Of a stretch of DNA of 64,000 nt, positions 49,998 through 59,768 are shown one piece after another; position 1 is the stretch's first letter; each line of letters starts with the position of its first letter. The position numbers were made by a program, and so were the translations under genes. The notes beneath the pieces were generated by a model that was not told where the DNA came from, did not search any database, and saw nothing but the letters and a program-made list of their open reading frames with translations. The stretch comes from Chryseobacterium camelliae (lineage in GTDB: Bacteria > Bacteroidota > Bacteroidia > Flavobacteriales > Weeksellaceae), in the NCBI RefSeq assembly GCF_030818575.1, contig NZ_JAUTAL010000001.1:124001-188000 (forward strand), read 5' to 3'.

Positions 49998-52653
49998 GAC
50001 TGAAAAAGAAAGACTGCTTGATCTGTCCTGGAAGAAATGGGGCCCTTACGTCAGTAACCGCCAGTGGGGAACTGTACGGGAAGACTATAGCGCGGATGGT
50101 GATGCATGGAATTATACCAACCACGATATTGCCGAGGCTAAAGCGTACCGTTGGGGAGAAGAAGGGATCTGCGGGATTTGTGATGACCTCCAGAAACTCG
50201 TTTTTTCCATAGGGTTCTGGAATAAAAAAGACAAGATGGTAAAAGAGCGTCTCTTCGGTCTTTCCAACAGGCAGGGAAATCACGGGGAAGACGTTAAGGA
50301 ATACTTCTATTATCTCGATTCTACCCCTACGCATTCTTATATGAAGATGCTGTATAAATACCCACAGAATGCATTCCCTTACGAAGATCTGGTCTCAAAC
50401 AATGCGGCAAGAGGTAAGAAAGATCCGGAATATGAACTGCTGGATACGGGAATTTTCGATGATAATGCGTATTTTGACCTGTTTATCGAATATGCCAAGG
50501 CAGATGCCGATGATCTACTGATCAGACTGATTGTAACAAATAAATCAGAAAAGCAGGCTCCTCTGGTTATTCTGCCGTCTCTATGGTTCAGGAATACCTG
50601 GAGATGGGGATATGATGATTATAAGCCCTCTTTAAAAGCGCAAAATGAAGGTCATATCCAGATTGACCACAAAGACATAGCCGTCAAAAATATATATGCC
50701 GGACAGTCCGGCCGAACCCTGTTCTGTGATAATGAAACCAATAATCAGAGGCTTTATGGTTCTTCCAATGCAACTCCCTATTGTAAGGACGGTATCAATG
50801 ATTTCGTTATCAATGGTAATGAAGGTGCCGTAAATCCTCAGAATACAGGGACGAAGGCCAGTTTTTTTATTGAAGAAACCTTTCAGGCAGGGGAAACCAA
50901 GGTCTTTGAGTTCAGGCTTTCAGCCGAGGATCTTGAGCAGCCTTTTGCCGGTTTTGATGAGCTGTTCGGACTCCGGAAAAGTGAGGCAGATGCCTTTTAT
51001 GCTGATCTCCAGAAAGAAATTACTTCTGAAGATGAGCGTATGGTTCAGCGCCAGGCCTTTGCGGGCATGCTTTGGAATAAAATGTTTTACCATTACAATG
51101 TTGAAAAATGGCTCAAAGGCGATCCTGCAGATATACCACCGCCGAAATCACGTGAGAAGATCAGGAACTTCCAGTGGAAGCACCTCAACAATGAGCATAT
51201 TATTTCGATGCCGGATAAATGGGAGTATCCCTGGTATGCAACATGGGACCTCGCCTTTCATGCACTGAGTTTCTCACTGATAGATCCTGATTTTGCAAAA
51301 CACCAGCTGAAGCTGTTCCTGTTTGAATGGTACATGCATCCTAATGGCCAGCTTCCTGCCTATGAATGGGATTTCAGTGATGTGAATCCGCCGGTGCATG
51401 CGTGGGCTGTATTCCGGGTGTTTAAAATTGATGAACATCTTAAATGTAAACCTGATCTTCAGTTTCTGGAAAGTGCCTTCCAGAAGCTTCTGATGAATTT
51501 TACCTGGTGGGTCAATAAGAAAGACCATAATGGCAACAATATTTTTGAAGGTGGTTTCCTTGGACTCGATAATATAGGGGTTTTCGACCGTAATGCCGTC
51601 CTGCCGAACGGTGAACAGCTTGAGCAGTCCGATGGTACCAGCTGGATGGCGATGTTTGCACTGAATATGATGCGGATTGCTCTTGAACTGGCCCTCTACA
51701 ACAACATTTATGAGGAAATGGCTATGAAGTTCTTTGAACATTTCCTGGCGATTGCCAATTCCCTGGATAAAATGGGAGATGAATGCTTTAGTCTCTGGGA
51801 TGAAGAGGATGAATTTTTCTATGATGCCATTGCTGCAAGCGACGGAAGCCACATGTACCTTAAATTGAGGTCTATCGTCGGACTAATTCCCATGTTTGCC
51901 GTTGAGGTGATTGATGATGAAATGATTGAACAGCTTCCTAATTTTAAGAAAAGGATGAACTGGGTGCTGAAGAATAAACCGGAACTGGCATCACTGGTTT
52001 CCCACTGGCAGGTCAAAGGGCAGGATTCCAAACATTTGCTTTCATTACTGAGAGGCCACCGGCTGAAAAGGCTTCTGTACAGGATGCTGAACCCAGCTGA
52101 GTTCCTGAGTGAATATGGCATCCGGGCATTATCCAAAGAGTATGAAGAAAATCCTTACACCATACAGATCAACGGAGTAGAATACTCGGTGAAATATACC
52201 CCGGCAGAAAGTGACAGTTCCCTGTTCGGGGGCAACAGCAACTGGCGCGGCCCGATCTGGTTTCCTATTAATTTCCTGATTATAGAAAGCCTGCAGCGTT
52301 TTTTCTTTTATTACAGTCCGGATTTTATGGTGGAATATCCTACGGGAAGCGGAAAGTTTTCTAATCTGGATGAAATTGCTGATTCATTGAGCAAACGCCT
52401 CTCAGCATTATTCTTAAAGGATGAAAACGGAAAAAGACCTTTCAATGGACAGTACCCGAGGTTTCAGAGTGATCCCGATTTTAAAGATTATATATTGTTC
52501 TATGAATATTTTCACGGAGATACCGGTCGTGGAGTAGGAGCATCGCATCAGACCGGCTGGACGGGACTTATTGCAAAAATTATCCATCCGAGACTCTCCA
52601 AACAGGTAGCCGAATCCGAAACCCAGATGCCGGAAGGGATGGATACGAAATAA
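49996..52653 (+). CDS. GH63-type glucosidase
   Basis: 885 residues, no signal peptide. Signature regions of the bacterial GH63/MGH-like clan: SNRQWGTVREDYS (about 18-30), WRWGYDDYKPS, WYATWDLAFHAL (about 415-426, general-acid Asp), SNWRGPIWFPINFL (about 749-762) and FEYFHGDTGRGVGASHQTGWTGL (in parts, about 836-858). It likely hydrolyses alpha-glucosides (glucosylglycerate, kojibiose-type or similar); exact substrate unknown. Confidence 0.88.
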   Translation: MTEKERLLDLSWKKWGPYVSNRQWGTVREDYSADGDAWNYTNHDIAEAKAYRWGEEGICGICDDLQKLVFSIGFWNKKDKMVKERLFGLSNRQGNHGEDVKEYFYYLDSTPTHSYMKMLYKYPQNAFPYEDLVSNNAARGKKDPEYELLDTGIFDDNAYFDLFIEYAKADADDLLIRLIVTNKSEKQAPLVILPSLWFRNTWRWGYDDYKPSLKAQNEGHIQIDHKDIAVKNIYAGQSGRTLFCDNETNNQRLYGSSNATPYCKDGINDFVINGNEGAVNPQNTGTKASFFIEETFQAGETKVFEFRLSAEDLEQPFAGFDELFGLRKSEADAFYADLQKEITSEDERMVQRQAFAGMLWNKMFYHYNVEKWLKGDPADIPPPKSREKIRNFQWKHLNNEHIISMPDKWEYPWYATWDLAFHALSFSLIDPDFAKHQLKLFLFEWYMHPNGQLPAYEWDFSDVNPPVHAWAVFRVFKIDEHLKCKPDLQFLESAFQKLLMNFTWWVNKKDHNGNNIFEGGFLGLDNIGVFDRNAVLPNGEQLEQSDGTSWMAMFALNMMRIALELALYNNIYEEMAMKFFEHFLAIANSLDKMGDECFSLWDEEDEFFYDAIAASDGSHMYLKLRSIVGLIPMFAVEVIDDEMIEQLPNFKKRMNWVLKNKPELASLVSHWQVKGQDSKHLLSLLRGHRLKRLLYRMLNPAEFLSEYGIRALSKEYEENPYTIQINGVEYSVKYTPAESDSSLFGGNSNWRGPIWFPINFLIIESLQRFFFYYSPDFMVEYPTGSGKFSNLDEIADSLSKRLSALFLKDENGKRPFNGQYPRFQSDPDFKDYILFYEYFHGDTGRGVGASHQTGWTGLIAKIIHPRLSKQVAESETQMPEGMDTK

Positions 52654-52674
52654 CAGTTTGTAAATTGGGAATGT

Positions 52675-53361
52675 TTACTCAAAAATTTGTTGGATGATCT
52701 CAAGGGAAGCCGGGATTTTGAAATCAGTAATATGGTAATGATAATATACCAGGATACTGTCTAAAAAGTCTTTTCTTAAGGGAGCAGGAATCTTTACATC
52801 GTACGGTTGCGGAGAAGAAATAATATTTTTCCATAATTCCGAAATATCAGCAGTGAACAGCTGATGATTCAGTCCGGACGAAAATGTGCCTGTTTCGGGG
52901 TCCAGGTATTGCCCTGATGTTACCAGCGGCGCCACACCATGTATTTTCAGGATTTTAACGAGAAAAGTCAGGTGCGATTGGTAATTACGGTGGCTTAATA
53001 TTTCTATGAATTCGGCGATGCTGGAAAAAATACCGGGATTTTTATGTTCTTCCCTTAAAACCTGGTTCAGGAAATCCGATACAAAGAAAACAATGGTATT
53101 GATTTTAACATCGGTATACATGTCGTAATTATTGACCAGCTCAAGCCTTGAAGCCGTATAAATCCCATTGCCTTTTATTGGATTAACCGTAAAGCTTAGT
53201 CTGTTAAGAGGCTGCAGCAATGCCTTTTTTTTATTCTTTTTGGCATAAATACCCTTCAGGAAGCAGGCCTGAAAGCCCTCTTCCTCTGTAAAGCAATGCA
53301 GTACAGCATCATGGTCGCCGTATTTGATATAAGAAAGTAAAAAGCCGTTCTGTAAATTCAT
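52675..53361 (-). CDS. recO: DNA repair protein RecO
   Basis: 228 residues from the ATG near 53361; a TTG one codon upstream is less likely. N-terminal OB fold (GFLLSYIKYGDHDAVLHCFTEEEG in parts) and helical C-terminal domain, with GQYLDPETGTFSSG in place of the zinc-finger Cys cluster, as usual for Bacteroidetes RecO. It loads RecA with RecR on SSB-coated DNA. It follows porZ by a few bases on the same strand, a conserved pairing. Confidence 0.9.
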   Translation of the reverse strand: MNLQNGFLLSYIKYGDHDAVLHCFTEEEGFQACFLKGIYAKKNKKKALLQPLNRLSFTVNPIKGNGIYTASRLELVNNYDMYTDVKINTIVFFVSDFLNQVLREEHKNPGIFSSIAEFIEILSHRNYQSHLTFLVKILKIHGVAPLVTSGQYLDPETGTFSSGLNHQLFTADISELWKNIISSPQPYDVKIPAPLRKDFLDSILVYYHYHITDFKIPASLEIIQQIFE

Positions 53362-53364
53362 CAA

Positions 53365-55632
53365 TTAATTAACTACAGCAATTTTCGCTGTTGCTTTGTC
53401 AGAACCGTCCTCGTTCGTCATCAGCACGAAATAGATTCCTGAAGCTACTCTTTTTCCCTTCAGGTTATTTAGGTCCCATTCGTAATAACCGCCTCGGGCT
53501 ACTGCTGAATGCACTACGTTACCTGCAGCATCCGTGATCCTGATATTGGTTTTCTCTGCCAATCCTTTAATGGTTACTTTTCCTTTGAAATTAGAATACA
53601 CTACAGGGTTAGGATAAACCAGTACATTTCCGAAATTGGAGGTAACATCTGCCACATCTCCCTGATAGGTTACAATTCCGTCATAGGAAACAAAATATAC
53701 CTTTCCGGTTTTGCGGTCCACCTTGATATCGGTAACACTGTTCGTGGGTAAAGGAGAGTTTTCTTTGGTAAAATGTTTAATGGTCCGCTGGCCATCGGAA
53801 GATAAATAATACACGCCTCCGCCATCTACAGACACCCATTTATGGTCTCCGGCATCCACTTCTATCTGGAGGATCTGTGAATCCCTGAAGAGTTCCTCGC
53901 CAAGACCGTTCTGTTCAATAACGATCGGCTCCACTACAGCACTGGTCGGCGTTTTAATAGCCGTTGCAGCATTAGGCAGGATCCTTAATCCGCTGTCTGT
54001 ACCAATCCATGCATCTCCGGATTTGTCAATGGCTACCGAGACCGTGCCGTTGGAGTTTGCGGAAAAACCGTTGCTTTGGTTCAGGACATAGCTCACATCA
54101 TCAGAAAGATTAGTCGGGGTATTTTTATAATCGTAGGCCATGAAATTATTTGTTCTCGGAAGCGGAATCCACAATAAACCTTCATAGAAGAGAGGTTTTT
54201 GTGTTGCAATACTTACTCCTGTCTCTTTGATCAGAAACTTATCCCCCGCCCTGTCATAAGGGGCAACTACAGCATTGGTATTGGCTCCGAAAGACACTGT
54301 GGCAAACAGGTTATTCTGGTCATCAAAAGTAAAGCCTACAGGCCGGTAATCATAAATACTCGGAGATCCAAGGTCATAATACTTAACAAAATCAAAATCT
54401 TTTTTGGAAGCATTGTACTTCATCCTGTAAATTCCGTGTCCGTTAGCAATAACATAATTGGTAAAGAACACCTCGCTATTATCTGCCGGGTTGGCAATGG
54501 CATCCAGTACATTAAATACAGCATTTCCGCCGGTGAAGTAAGAAGGATAAATCCACTCCATGCCATTGAAATAATAGAAACCGGGATTTTTAGGGTTATC
54601 CAAAGGGGGATTAAACCTATTAGACCTTCCTCCCGAGGAGACCAGCATCTGATTATCACTGAAAAGATTGATTTTATAGGCATAATTAAAATAAGGACCA
54701 TCCGGTTTATAGATGCTGTTGCTTTCATCTTTAATACCTGATACAACGGTTCCGCCATAAGCTTTTCCTCCGATAATGGCTGCTGTATTGCATTCTTCAC
54801 CAAAACTTACCGTACTGGTATAATTTCCATTGGTGTTGAAAGTATAGATTCTGTTTTTGTCCGTCACCACAATATTGTTGCTGCTTACAACAATATCTTT
54901 TACACTGGTAAAAGTTTGTGACAGTGGCGTAGAAACGCCGTTATTATAGATATATGCTGTTGTGGGAGATGAAAAGCTCAGTACCGGGTCTGAATCGATC
55001 TGCGTAAAAGTGCCTGTCATTTCAGTTGTCCAGGTGGAGTACACCGGAAATGTAACATTCATTTCATGACTTTTCAGTCCAGAATTGGTAACCGAAAAGA
55101 CCTTATTGCCCACTATAGTAGCTTCATTGCTGGCCTCATAGACACCATTCAGGAAAAATGCAGAATCACCGAACTCTTTTTTCTTCAGGTCAAAAATGGA
55201 AACACCATAACCCACAGAAATCACCGCTTTGTCGCCGCTGATGGAAATATGGTTGATCTTCTTACTTCCGTTATAGCCGGTAGCGATAGGAATATCCACA
55301 ACGTAAGTTATGCCATCCGGAGTGATAACGTCCAGGGAACCGTTCTGGTATCCTATAAGTCCGGTCTTCGTTTGCGGATTATAATCGAATGCAGAAATTT
55401 TCACTTCATGCAATCCGCTGGCTTTAGACAGCTTTGTAATTTCTCCTGTAGCAGCGGTATAGTAAAAAATTCCGTTTTCCGTAGCCGCAATGATCCTGCC
55501 GTTGTCTTCTTTCATCACCAGTACGTTATTGTAAGAAAACAGATCCGCCCACTTTTTAGATGAAATCGTTTGTGCATTCATCAGGCTGATAGAGGCTAAA
55601 ATACCAAGAGAAATTAAAGAGAGTTTTTTCAT
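53365..55632 (-). CDS. porZ: PorZ-type T9SS protein (two beta-propellers plus C-terminal domain)
   Basis: 755 residues: signal peptide (to about 20), two propeller domains (about 25-650; repeated WxDL/GIxxYxxA-type blades such as IIAATENGIFYYTAATG, WIGTDSGLRILP, WVSVDGGGVYYL), and a CTD-like domain (about 670-755; YPNPVVYSNFKGKVTIKGL, DLNNLKGKRVASGIYFVLM in parts). PorZ delivers A-LPS to the PorU attachment complex in type IX secretion. The recO neighbour supports the assignment. Confidence 0.85.
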   Translation of the reverse strand: MKKLSLISLGILASISLMNAQTISSKKWADLFSYNNVLVMKEDNGRIIAATENGIFYYTAATGEITKLSKASGLHEVKISAFDYNPQTKTGLIGYQNGSLDVITPDGITYVVDIPIATGYNGSKKINHISISGDKAVISVGYGVSIFDLKKKEFGDSAFFLNGVYEASNEATIVGNKVFSVTNSGLKSHEMNVTFPVYSTWTTEMTGTFTQIDSDPVLSFSSPTTAYIYNNGVSTPLSQTFTSVKDIVVSSNNIVVTDKNRIYTFNTNGNYTSTVSFGEECNTAAIIGGKAYGGTVVSGIKDESNSIYKPDGPYFNYAYKINLFSDNQMLVSSGGRSNRFNPPLDNPKNPGFYYFNGMEWIYPSYFTGGNAVFNVLDAIANPADNSEVFFTNYVIANGHGIYRMKYNASKKDFDFVKYYDLGSPSIYDYRPVGFTFDDQNNLFATVSFGANTNAVVAPYDRAGDKFLIKETGVSIATQKPLFYEGLLWIPLPRTNNFMAYDYKNTPTNLSDDVSYVLNQSNGFSANSNGTVSVAIDKSGDAWIGTDSGLRILPNAATAIKTPTSAVVEPIVIEQNGLGEELFRDSQILQIEVDAGDHKWVSVDGGGVYYLSSDGQRTIKHFTKENSPLPTNSVTDIKVDRKTGKVYFVSYDGIVTYQGDVADVTSNFGNVLVYPNPVVYSNFKGKVTIKGLAEKTNIRITDAAGNVVHSAVARGGYYEWDLNNLKGKRVASGIYFVLMTNEDGSDKATAKIAVVN

Positions 55633-55633
55633 A

Positions 55634-56585
55634 TTATGCGATTATGCTGCTGTCGATAGCCTGGTTATTCCAGGAAATATGCTGTATGTTTTTATTGGGA
55701 TCGAAAAAGAAATCTATTCTTCCTAAAAGAAGTCCGGCCCAGCCCACCTGGTTCACCAGTACATTTTTTCCCTGTCTGTTTTTGAATATCTGAGGCTCCG
55801 GCAAAAATGTATGGGTATGGCCGCCTAAGATAAGGTCGATGTTTTCTGTACGGGCCGCCAGGATTTTGTCGCTCACTTTATCCGGCTCATCCGTATAGTC
55901 ATATCCGATATGGGAAAGGCAGATGACCAGGTCACATTTCTGGTCATTTTTCAGGAAGCTGGCATAGTGCTGGGCCACATCAACAGGATCTGAATAACAC
56001 GGTTTCACCATACTGTTTCTTTCCTACAAGTCCCTTAAGCTCGATGCCTACACCAAAAAGCCCGACTTTAATTCCGTTTTTGTTAAATATCTTATAAGGA
56101 GAGGTTTTTCCGTCCAGAACCGTATTTTTGAAATCATAATTGGAGCAGATGAACGGGAATTGGGCATTAGGCAATACTTTAAGGAAGCCATCCAGTCCGT
56201 TGTCGAAATCATGGTTCCCCATCGTGGAAGCATCATATTTCATCATGGACATCAGCTTAAATTCCAGTTCGCCTCCGAAGAAATTAAAGTAAGGTGTCCC
56301 CTGGAAAATATCCCCGGAATCCAGCAACAATACATTGTTTTCCTGATTCCTGATCTGTTGGATTAGGGTAGCCCGCCTGGCAAAACCTCCCTGGTTAGGA
56401 TTTCTTTTATAGCTTGAATCAAAAGGCTCGATTCTGCTGTGCTGGTCATTGGTGTGGAGAATAGTCAGTTTTTTGGCTGCTTTCAATGAACTGATATTCA
56501 TTTCCTTCGCCATCAGGATGTTCGGAGCCAGGACCATTGCCAGGGTTCCGCCACTTACGGTTTTAAAAAAACTTTTTCTATTCAT
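55634..56585 (-). pseudogene. Metallophosphatase (5'-nucleotidase N-terminal domain), frameshifted
   Basis: Two frames together form one calcineurin-like phosphoesterase. The first (56585-55980) has a Tat-like start MNRKSFFKTVSGGTLAMVLAP, metal motifs LHTNDQHSR, DSGDIFQG and GNHDFDNG, and then ends after YGETV with LFRSC-stop. The second frame carries YSDPVDVAQHY, CLSHIGYDY and GGHTHTFLPE. Removing one T in the stretch GTGTTATTC (around 55996-56005) restores YGETVYSDPV, matching the family. So a single-base insertion breaks the gene, or this is a sequencing error. It follows the C-terminal partner gene with a 1-bp stop/start overlap. Confidence 0.85.
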
Positions 56586-57340
56586 TATTTTTTACCCATA
56601 AATTTTAAACGGATATCTGTGGGAGGCACAATTTCCGGGTTGTTTTTGAAATATTCTATGAAAAGGTCCCTTTGTTTGATTCCTGTAGAAATCATTTCCC
56701 CTTTGGAAAAAAACGTCATATTATCTCCGCCTAAAGCCAGATAATCTGAAGTAGCAATATAATATTCCTGGTCCGGATTAACAGGTTTTCCGTCAATCAG
56801 TGTTTTTACCAGATGTTTATCCAGCGTTTCTATGTATAAATGAGATACGGGATTGTTGATCTGTGTTCTGGCATAATAATCAAAAAGACCCTGAAGATCT
56901 GTACCTTTCATTTTGACAATAATCAACTCATTCTCAAACGGCATCACTTCATAAATATTTCTCAGCATGATATCTCCTTTTCCGATCACCGTTCTGATCC
57001 CTTCAATATTGATCACGGAAGCATCCACATTCCTGTTCAGATGTGCTTTTGCCCATTGGTTAGCACTGTCAAAGATGTAATCTGCTAAAAGATTGCCCAG
57101 GTTGCTGTTATCTCCCTGCTTGGTAAGGTCTACATTGGTATGGGAAATTTTCTGGTTCATCTCCCGCTCCAGTTTTTGCTTGTATGGTTCAATAACACGT
57201 ACAAATTCCTGATCGTCCTTGAGCTCTTTATTAATAGAAATATTCTTCTCTGTTTTCACCTGGGCTACCTGAAGAGCAGTTGTGCCGCATGAGGTAAGGG
57301 AAGCCAGAGCAATTCCTAATAATAAGAATTTATTTTTCAT
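56585..57340 (-). CDS. 5'-nucleotidase C-terminal domain lipoprotein
   Basis: ATG 57340 gives 251 residues; the frame is open seven codons upstream but MKNKFLLLGIALASLTSC is a clear lipoprotein signal with lipidated Cys 18. The rest is the 5'-nucleotidase C-terminal (substrate-specificity) domain: NLLADYIFDSANQWA, VINIEGIRTVIGKGDI (in parts), VMPFENELIIVKMKG, YYIATSDYLALGGDNM. It works with the metallophosphatase encoded next, the two halves of a UshA-like enzyme being separate genes. Confidence 0.88.
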   Translation of the reverse strand: MKNKFLLLGIALASLTSCGTTALQVAQVKTEKNISINKELKDDQEFVRVIEPYKQKLEREMNQKISHTNVDLTKQGDNSNLGNLLADYIFDSANQWAKAHLNRNVDASVINIEGIRTVIGKGDIMLRNIYEVMPFENELIIVKMKGTDLQGLFDYYARTQINNPVSHLYIETLDKHLVKTLIDGKPVNPDQEYYIATSDYLALGGDNMTFFSKGEMISTGIKQRDLFIEYFKNNPEIVPPTDIRLKFMGKK

Positions 57341-57447
57341 AAGATCTTTTAGTATATGCAAATATAATTATATGTATAATAAAACATGATTATTTATGAT
57401 AAATTCTTGGTCTAAATTATTAAATTTGAAAAAAATAATTCTAACAG

Positions 57448-58323
57448 ATGAGCATTTTAAAAGGAGTAGGTGTTGCCCTGATAACGCCCTTTAATGAAGA
57501 TTTGTCCGTAGACTTCGACAGCCTTACCAAGCTAGTTGAATATAACATAGAAAACGGGACTAAGTATTTGGTGGTATTGGGAACGACGGCAGAGGCGGCA
57601 ACACTTTCTGCTGAAGAAAAGAAGCAGGTGACCGATCATATCATTAAGGTAAATAACCAGCGCCTTCCTTTGGTACTGGGAATAGGAGGCAACAATACCC
57701 TTGAAGTAAAGAAGCAGATTGAAGAAACTGACCTTTCCGCGTTTGAAGCAGTCCTGTCTGTTTCTCCATACTATAATAAACCTAACCAGGAAGGGCTTTA
57801 CCAGCATTACAAGGTGCTGGCTTCCACAGGTAAGAAGATCATTATCTACAACGTTCCATCGAGAACAGGCCAGAATATTGAGGCAGAAACTACTTTGCGC
57901 CTTGCCCGGGAATTCCCGAATTTGTTCCTGATTAAAGAGGCTGCTCCGAATATTCTGCAGTACTTTGACATCCTAAGGAAAAAACCTGAAGGATTCTCCC
58001 TGGTATCCGGAGACGATGAGTTTACGCTTCCGGTAACTTTAGCCGGCGGTGATGGTGTGATTTCCGTAATTGGTCAGGCTTACCCTAAAGAGTTTTCCAC
58101 GATGGTCCAGCTGGCATTTGAAGGGAAAATACAGGAAGCCTATGCCATACACAATAAGCTGGTAGATATGACGAGGCTGATTTTTGCTGAAGGAAATCCA
58201 TGCGGGGTTAAAGTGATTTTAACTGAAAAAGGAATTATTAAGAACCACCTTCGTCTTCCGCTTGTAAAGGCATCCGAAGGGCTTTATGATAAAATTAAGG
58301 CTGAAATGGCCTGTATTCAATAG
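57448..58323 (+). CDS. dapA: 4-hydroxy-tetrahydrodipicolinate synthase
   Basis: 291 residues, typical DapA length. Motifs: GVGVALITPFNEDLSVD, GTTAEAATLS (about 44-53), VSPYYNKPNQEGLYQHY (about 106-122, Tyr of the proton relay), YNVPSRTGQNI (about 134-144), and Schiff-base Lys in LIKEAAPN (about 161). It makes the first lysine/diaminopimelate-specific intermediate. Confidence 0.95.
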   Translation: MSILKGVGVALITPFNEDLSVDFDSLTKLVEYNIENGTKYLVVLGTTAEAATLSAEEKKQVTDHIIKVNNQRLPLVLGIGGNNTLEVKKQIEETDLSAFEAVLSVSPYYNKPNQEGLYQHYKVLASTGKKIIIYNVPSRTGQNIEAETTLRLAREFPNLFLIKEAAPNILQYFDILRKKPEGFSLVSGDDEFTLPVTLAGGDGVISVIGQAYPKEFSTMVQLAFEGKIQEAYAIHNKLVDMTRLIFAEGNPCGVKVILTEKGIIKNHLRLPLVKASEGLYDKIKAEMACIQ

Positions 58324-58357
58324 TCATTCGCTACAGTTTAACTGAATATAAAACCAT

Positions 58358-58385
58358 AAAGTGAAAGGCTGATGTCTTTCACTTT
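58358..58385 (+). terminator. Rho-independent terminator of dapA
   Basis: AAAGTGAAAG and CTTTCACTTT form a 10-bp stem followed by a T-run. Confidence 0.85.
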
Positions 58386-58405
58386 TTTTCATTGAAGCAA
58401 AATAT

Positions 58406-58909
58406 ATGAGATTTATACCAGCCACAGAAACACATATCCCGCTCATCCGTGATTTAGCCGCCAGATCATGGAAGAGCGCTTATTCAGACATCCTTTCTGA
58501 GGATCAGATCAGCTACATGCTTGAAAATATGTATTCCGAAAAAGAAATTTCCGCCCATCTTCAACACAGGAATTACCATTATTATCTGTTGATGGATGAG
58601 CATCATGAAGAATTTCTTGGATTTATAGGATTTGAAAACCATTATGAACCTGAAACGACAAAGCTGCACCGTATTTATCTGGTTCCGGAAAGCAAGGGAA
58701 AAGGCTTCGGTAAAAAAGCACTTAAATTCCTGAACGACCATGCCATTGAAGCGGGAGATAAAAGGGTTATCCTGAATGTCAATAAATACAATCCTGCACG
58801 TGCATTTTATGAATCCCAGGGCTATACCGTTTATGATGAAGGCGTTTTTGACATTGGCCATGGTTATATAATGGATGACTACCTAATGGAGTTTTTCACC
58901 GAGGGTTGA
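58406..58909 (+). CDS. GNAT-family acetyltransferase
   Basis: 167 residues starting MRFIPATETHIPLIRDLA. Motif A: LHRIYLVPESKGKGFGKKAL (about 91-110) with KGKGFG, motif B: NVNKYNPARAFYESQGYTVY. The end DIGHGYIMDDYLMEFF is typical of this GNAT subgroup. Substrate unknown. Confidence 0.9.
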   Translation: MRFIPATETHIPLIRDLAARSWKSAYSDILSEDQISYMLENMYSEKEISAHLQHRNYHYYLLMDEHHEEFLGFIGFENHYEPETTKLHRIYLVPESKGKGFGKKALKFLNDHAIEAGDKRVILNVNKYNPARAFYESQGYTVYDEGVFDIGHGYIMDDYLMEFFTEG

Positions 58910-58967
58910 CTAAAAATTATGTAAGAATACAATGTAATTCTATAACATGTGACGTTTCGGTTTGATG

Positions 58968-59095
58968 CATCTTTGCATTGCAACAAAACAGACGTGACGA
59001 TACATCCATATAACTGATTTAAGTTTTTGCTTATATCAGTATATTTTTTCATCCTTAGTGTTTGATTCCTGTGTTATATAATGCAGGAGTTTTTA
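58968..59095 (+). ncRNA. Candidate small RNA upstream of AraC gene
   Basis: A near-consensus -7 box CATCTTTG (58968-58975), an internal hairpin ACTGAT...ATCAGT (about 59010-59038) and a terminator-like stem ATTCCTG/CAGGAGT (59065-59071, 59084-59090) followed by TTTTT define a transcript of about 110-120 nt with no ORF. It could be a small RNA (for example 6S-like) or an attenuator leader. Confidence 0.4.
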
Positions 59096-59195
59096 TTTTA
59101 TCAGATCAAGAAAAAAAAATCTTCCTAACTCACGATAAAATGACATAAATTGCTATATTTACGCATATTTTAACACACCATAACACTATATCAGG

Positions 59196-59768
59196 ATGAA
59201 ACTGTACGTAAAATTTGATATCAATACACTTTGCAGAAAGGTATTGGATCAGCAGCTTAAGGAACATGGTCTCCGGTACCGGCTTCTCAGCTTTGGAGAA
59301 GTAGAGCTGTACGAATCTTTAAATCAGGACCAGCATAGGATTTTCCAGAATAAACTTGCAGACTATGGTATTGAAGTCATAGAAAACCAGAAAATTGCCT
59401 TGGTGCAGAAGATCAAGGCTGCTATTGTTCAGCTGGTTTTTTCAGATGAAATTATTCCTGTAAAAGCATCAGTTTATCTTTCAGAAAAACTAGACCACAG
59501 CTACGGTTACCTTTCCAATCTTTTTTCTGAAATCGCCTGTACCTCGATTGAAAATTTTATCATTCTGCAAAAAATTGAATATACCAAAGAGTTGATTGTC
59601 AGAGGTAAACAAAATCTTACTGAGATTGCCCGTAAGCTTAATTACTCCAGTGTGGCACACCTGAGCTCGCAGTTTAAAAATACAACCGGGCTTACGCCTT
59701 CGCAATTCCAGAAAATAATGAGCAAAAGAAGAAGATTAGAAAGCGCAGCGAATCATAAAATATCATAA
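59196..59768 (+). CDS. AraC-family HTH protein
   Basis: 190 residues. The C-terminal 100 residues are an AraC DNA-binding domain (YLSEKLDHSYGYLSNLFSE, IENFIILQKIEYTKELI, LTEIARKLNYSSVAHLSSQFKNTTGLTPSQF, listed in order). The N-terminal 85 residues (YVKFDINTLCRKVLDQQLKEHGLRY) do not resemble an arabinose-type sensor; this short domain is common in Chryseobacterium AraC proteins. It overlaps the following receiver gene by one base. Confidence 0.88.
   Translation: MKLYVKFDINTLCRKVLDQQLKEHGLRYRLLSFGEVELYESLNQDQHRIFQNKLADYGIEVIENQKIALVQKIKAAIVQLVFSDEIIPVKASVYLSEKLDHSYGYLSNLFSEIACTSIENFIILQKIEYTKELIVRGKQNLTEIARKLNYSSVAHLSSQFKNTTGLTPSQFQKIMSKRRRLESAANHKIS

Noticed and set aside
55980..56020. Loss of an 8-bp repeat as cause of the phosphatase frameshift
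   Set aside because: Restoring a second GTGAAACC unit would give three extra residues; removing one T fits the family sequence better.
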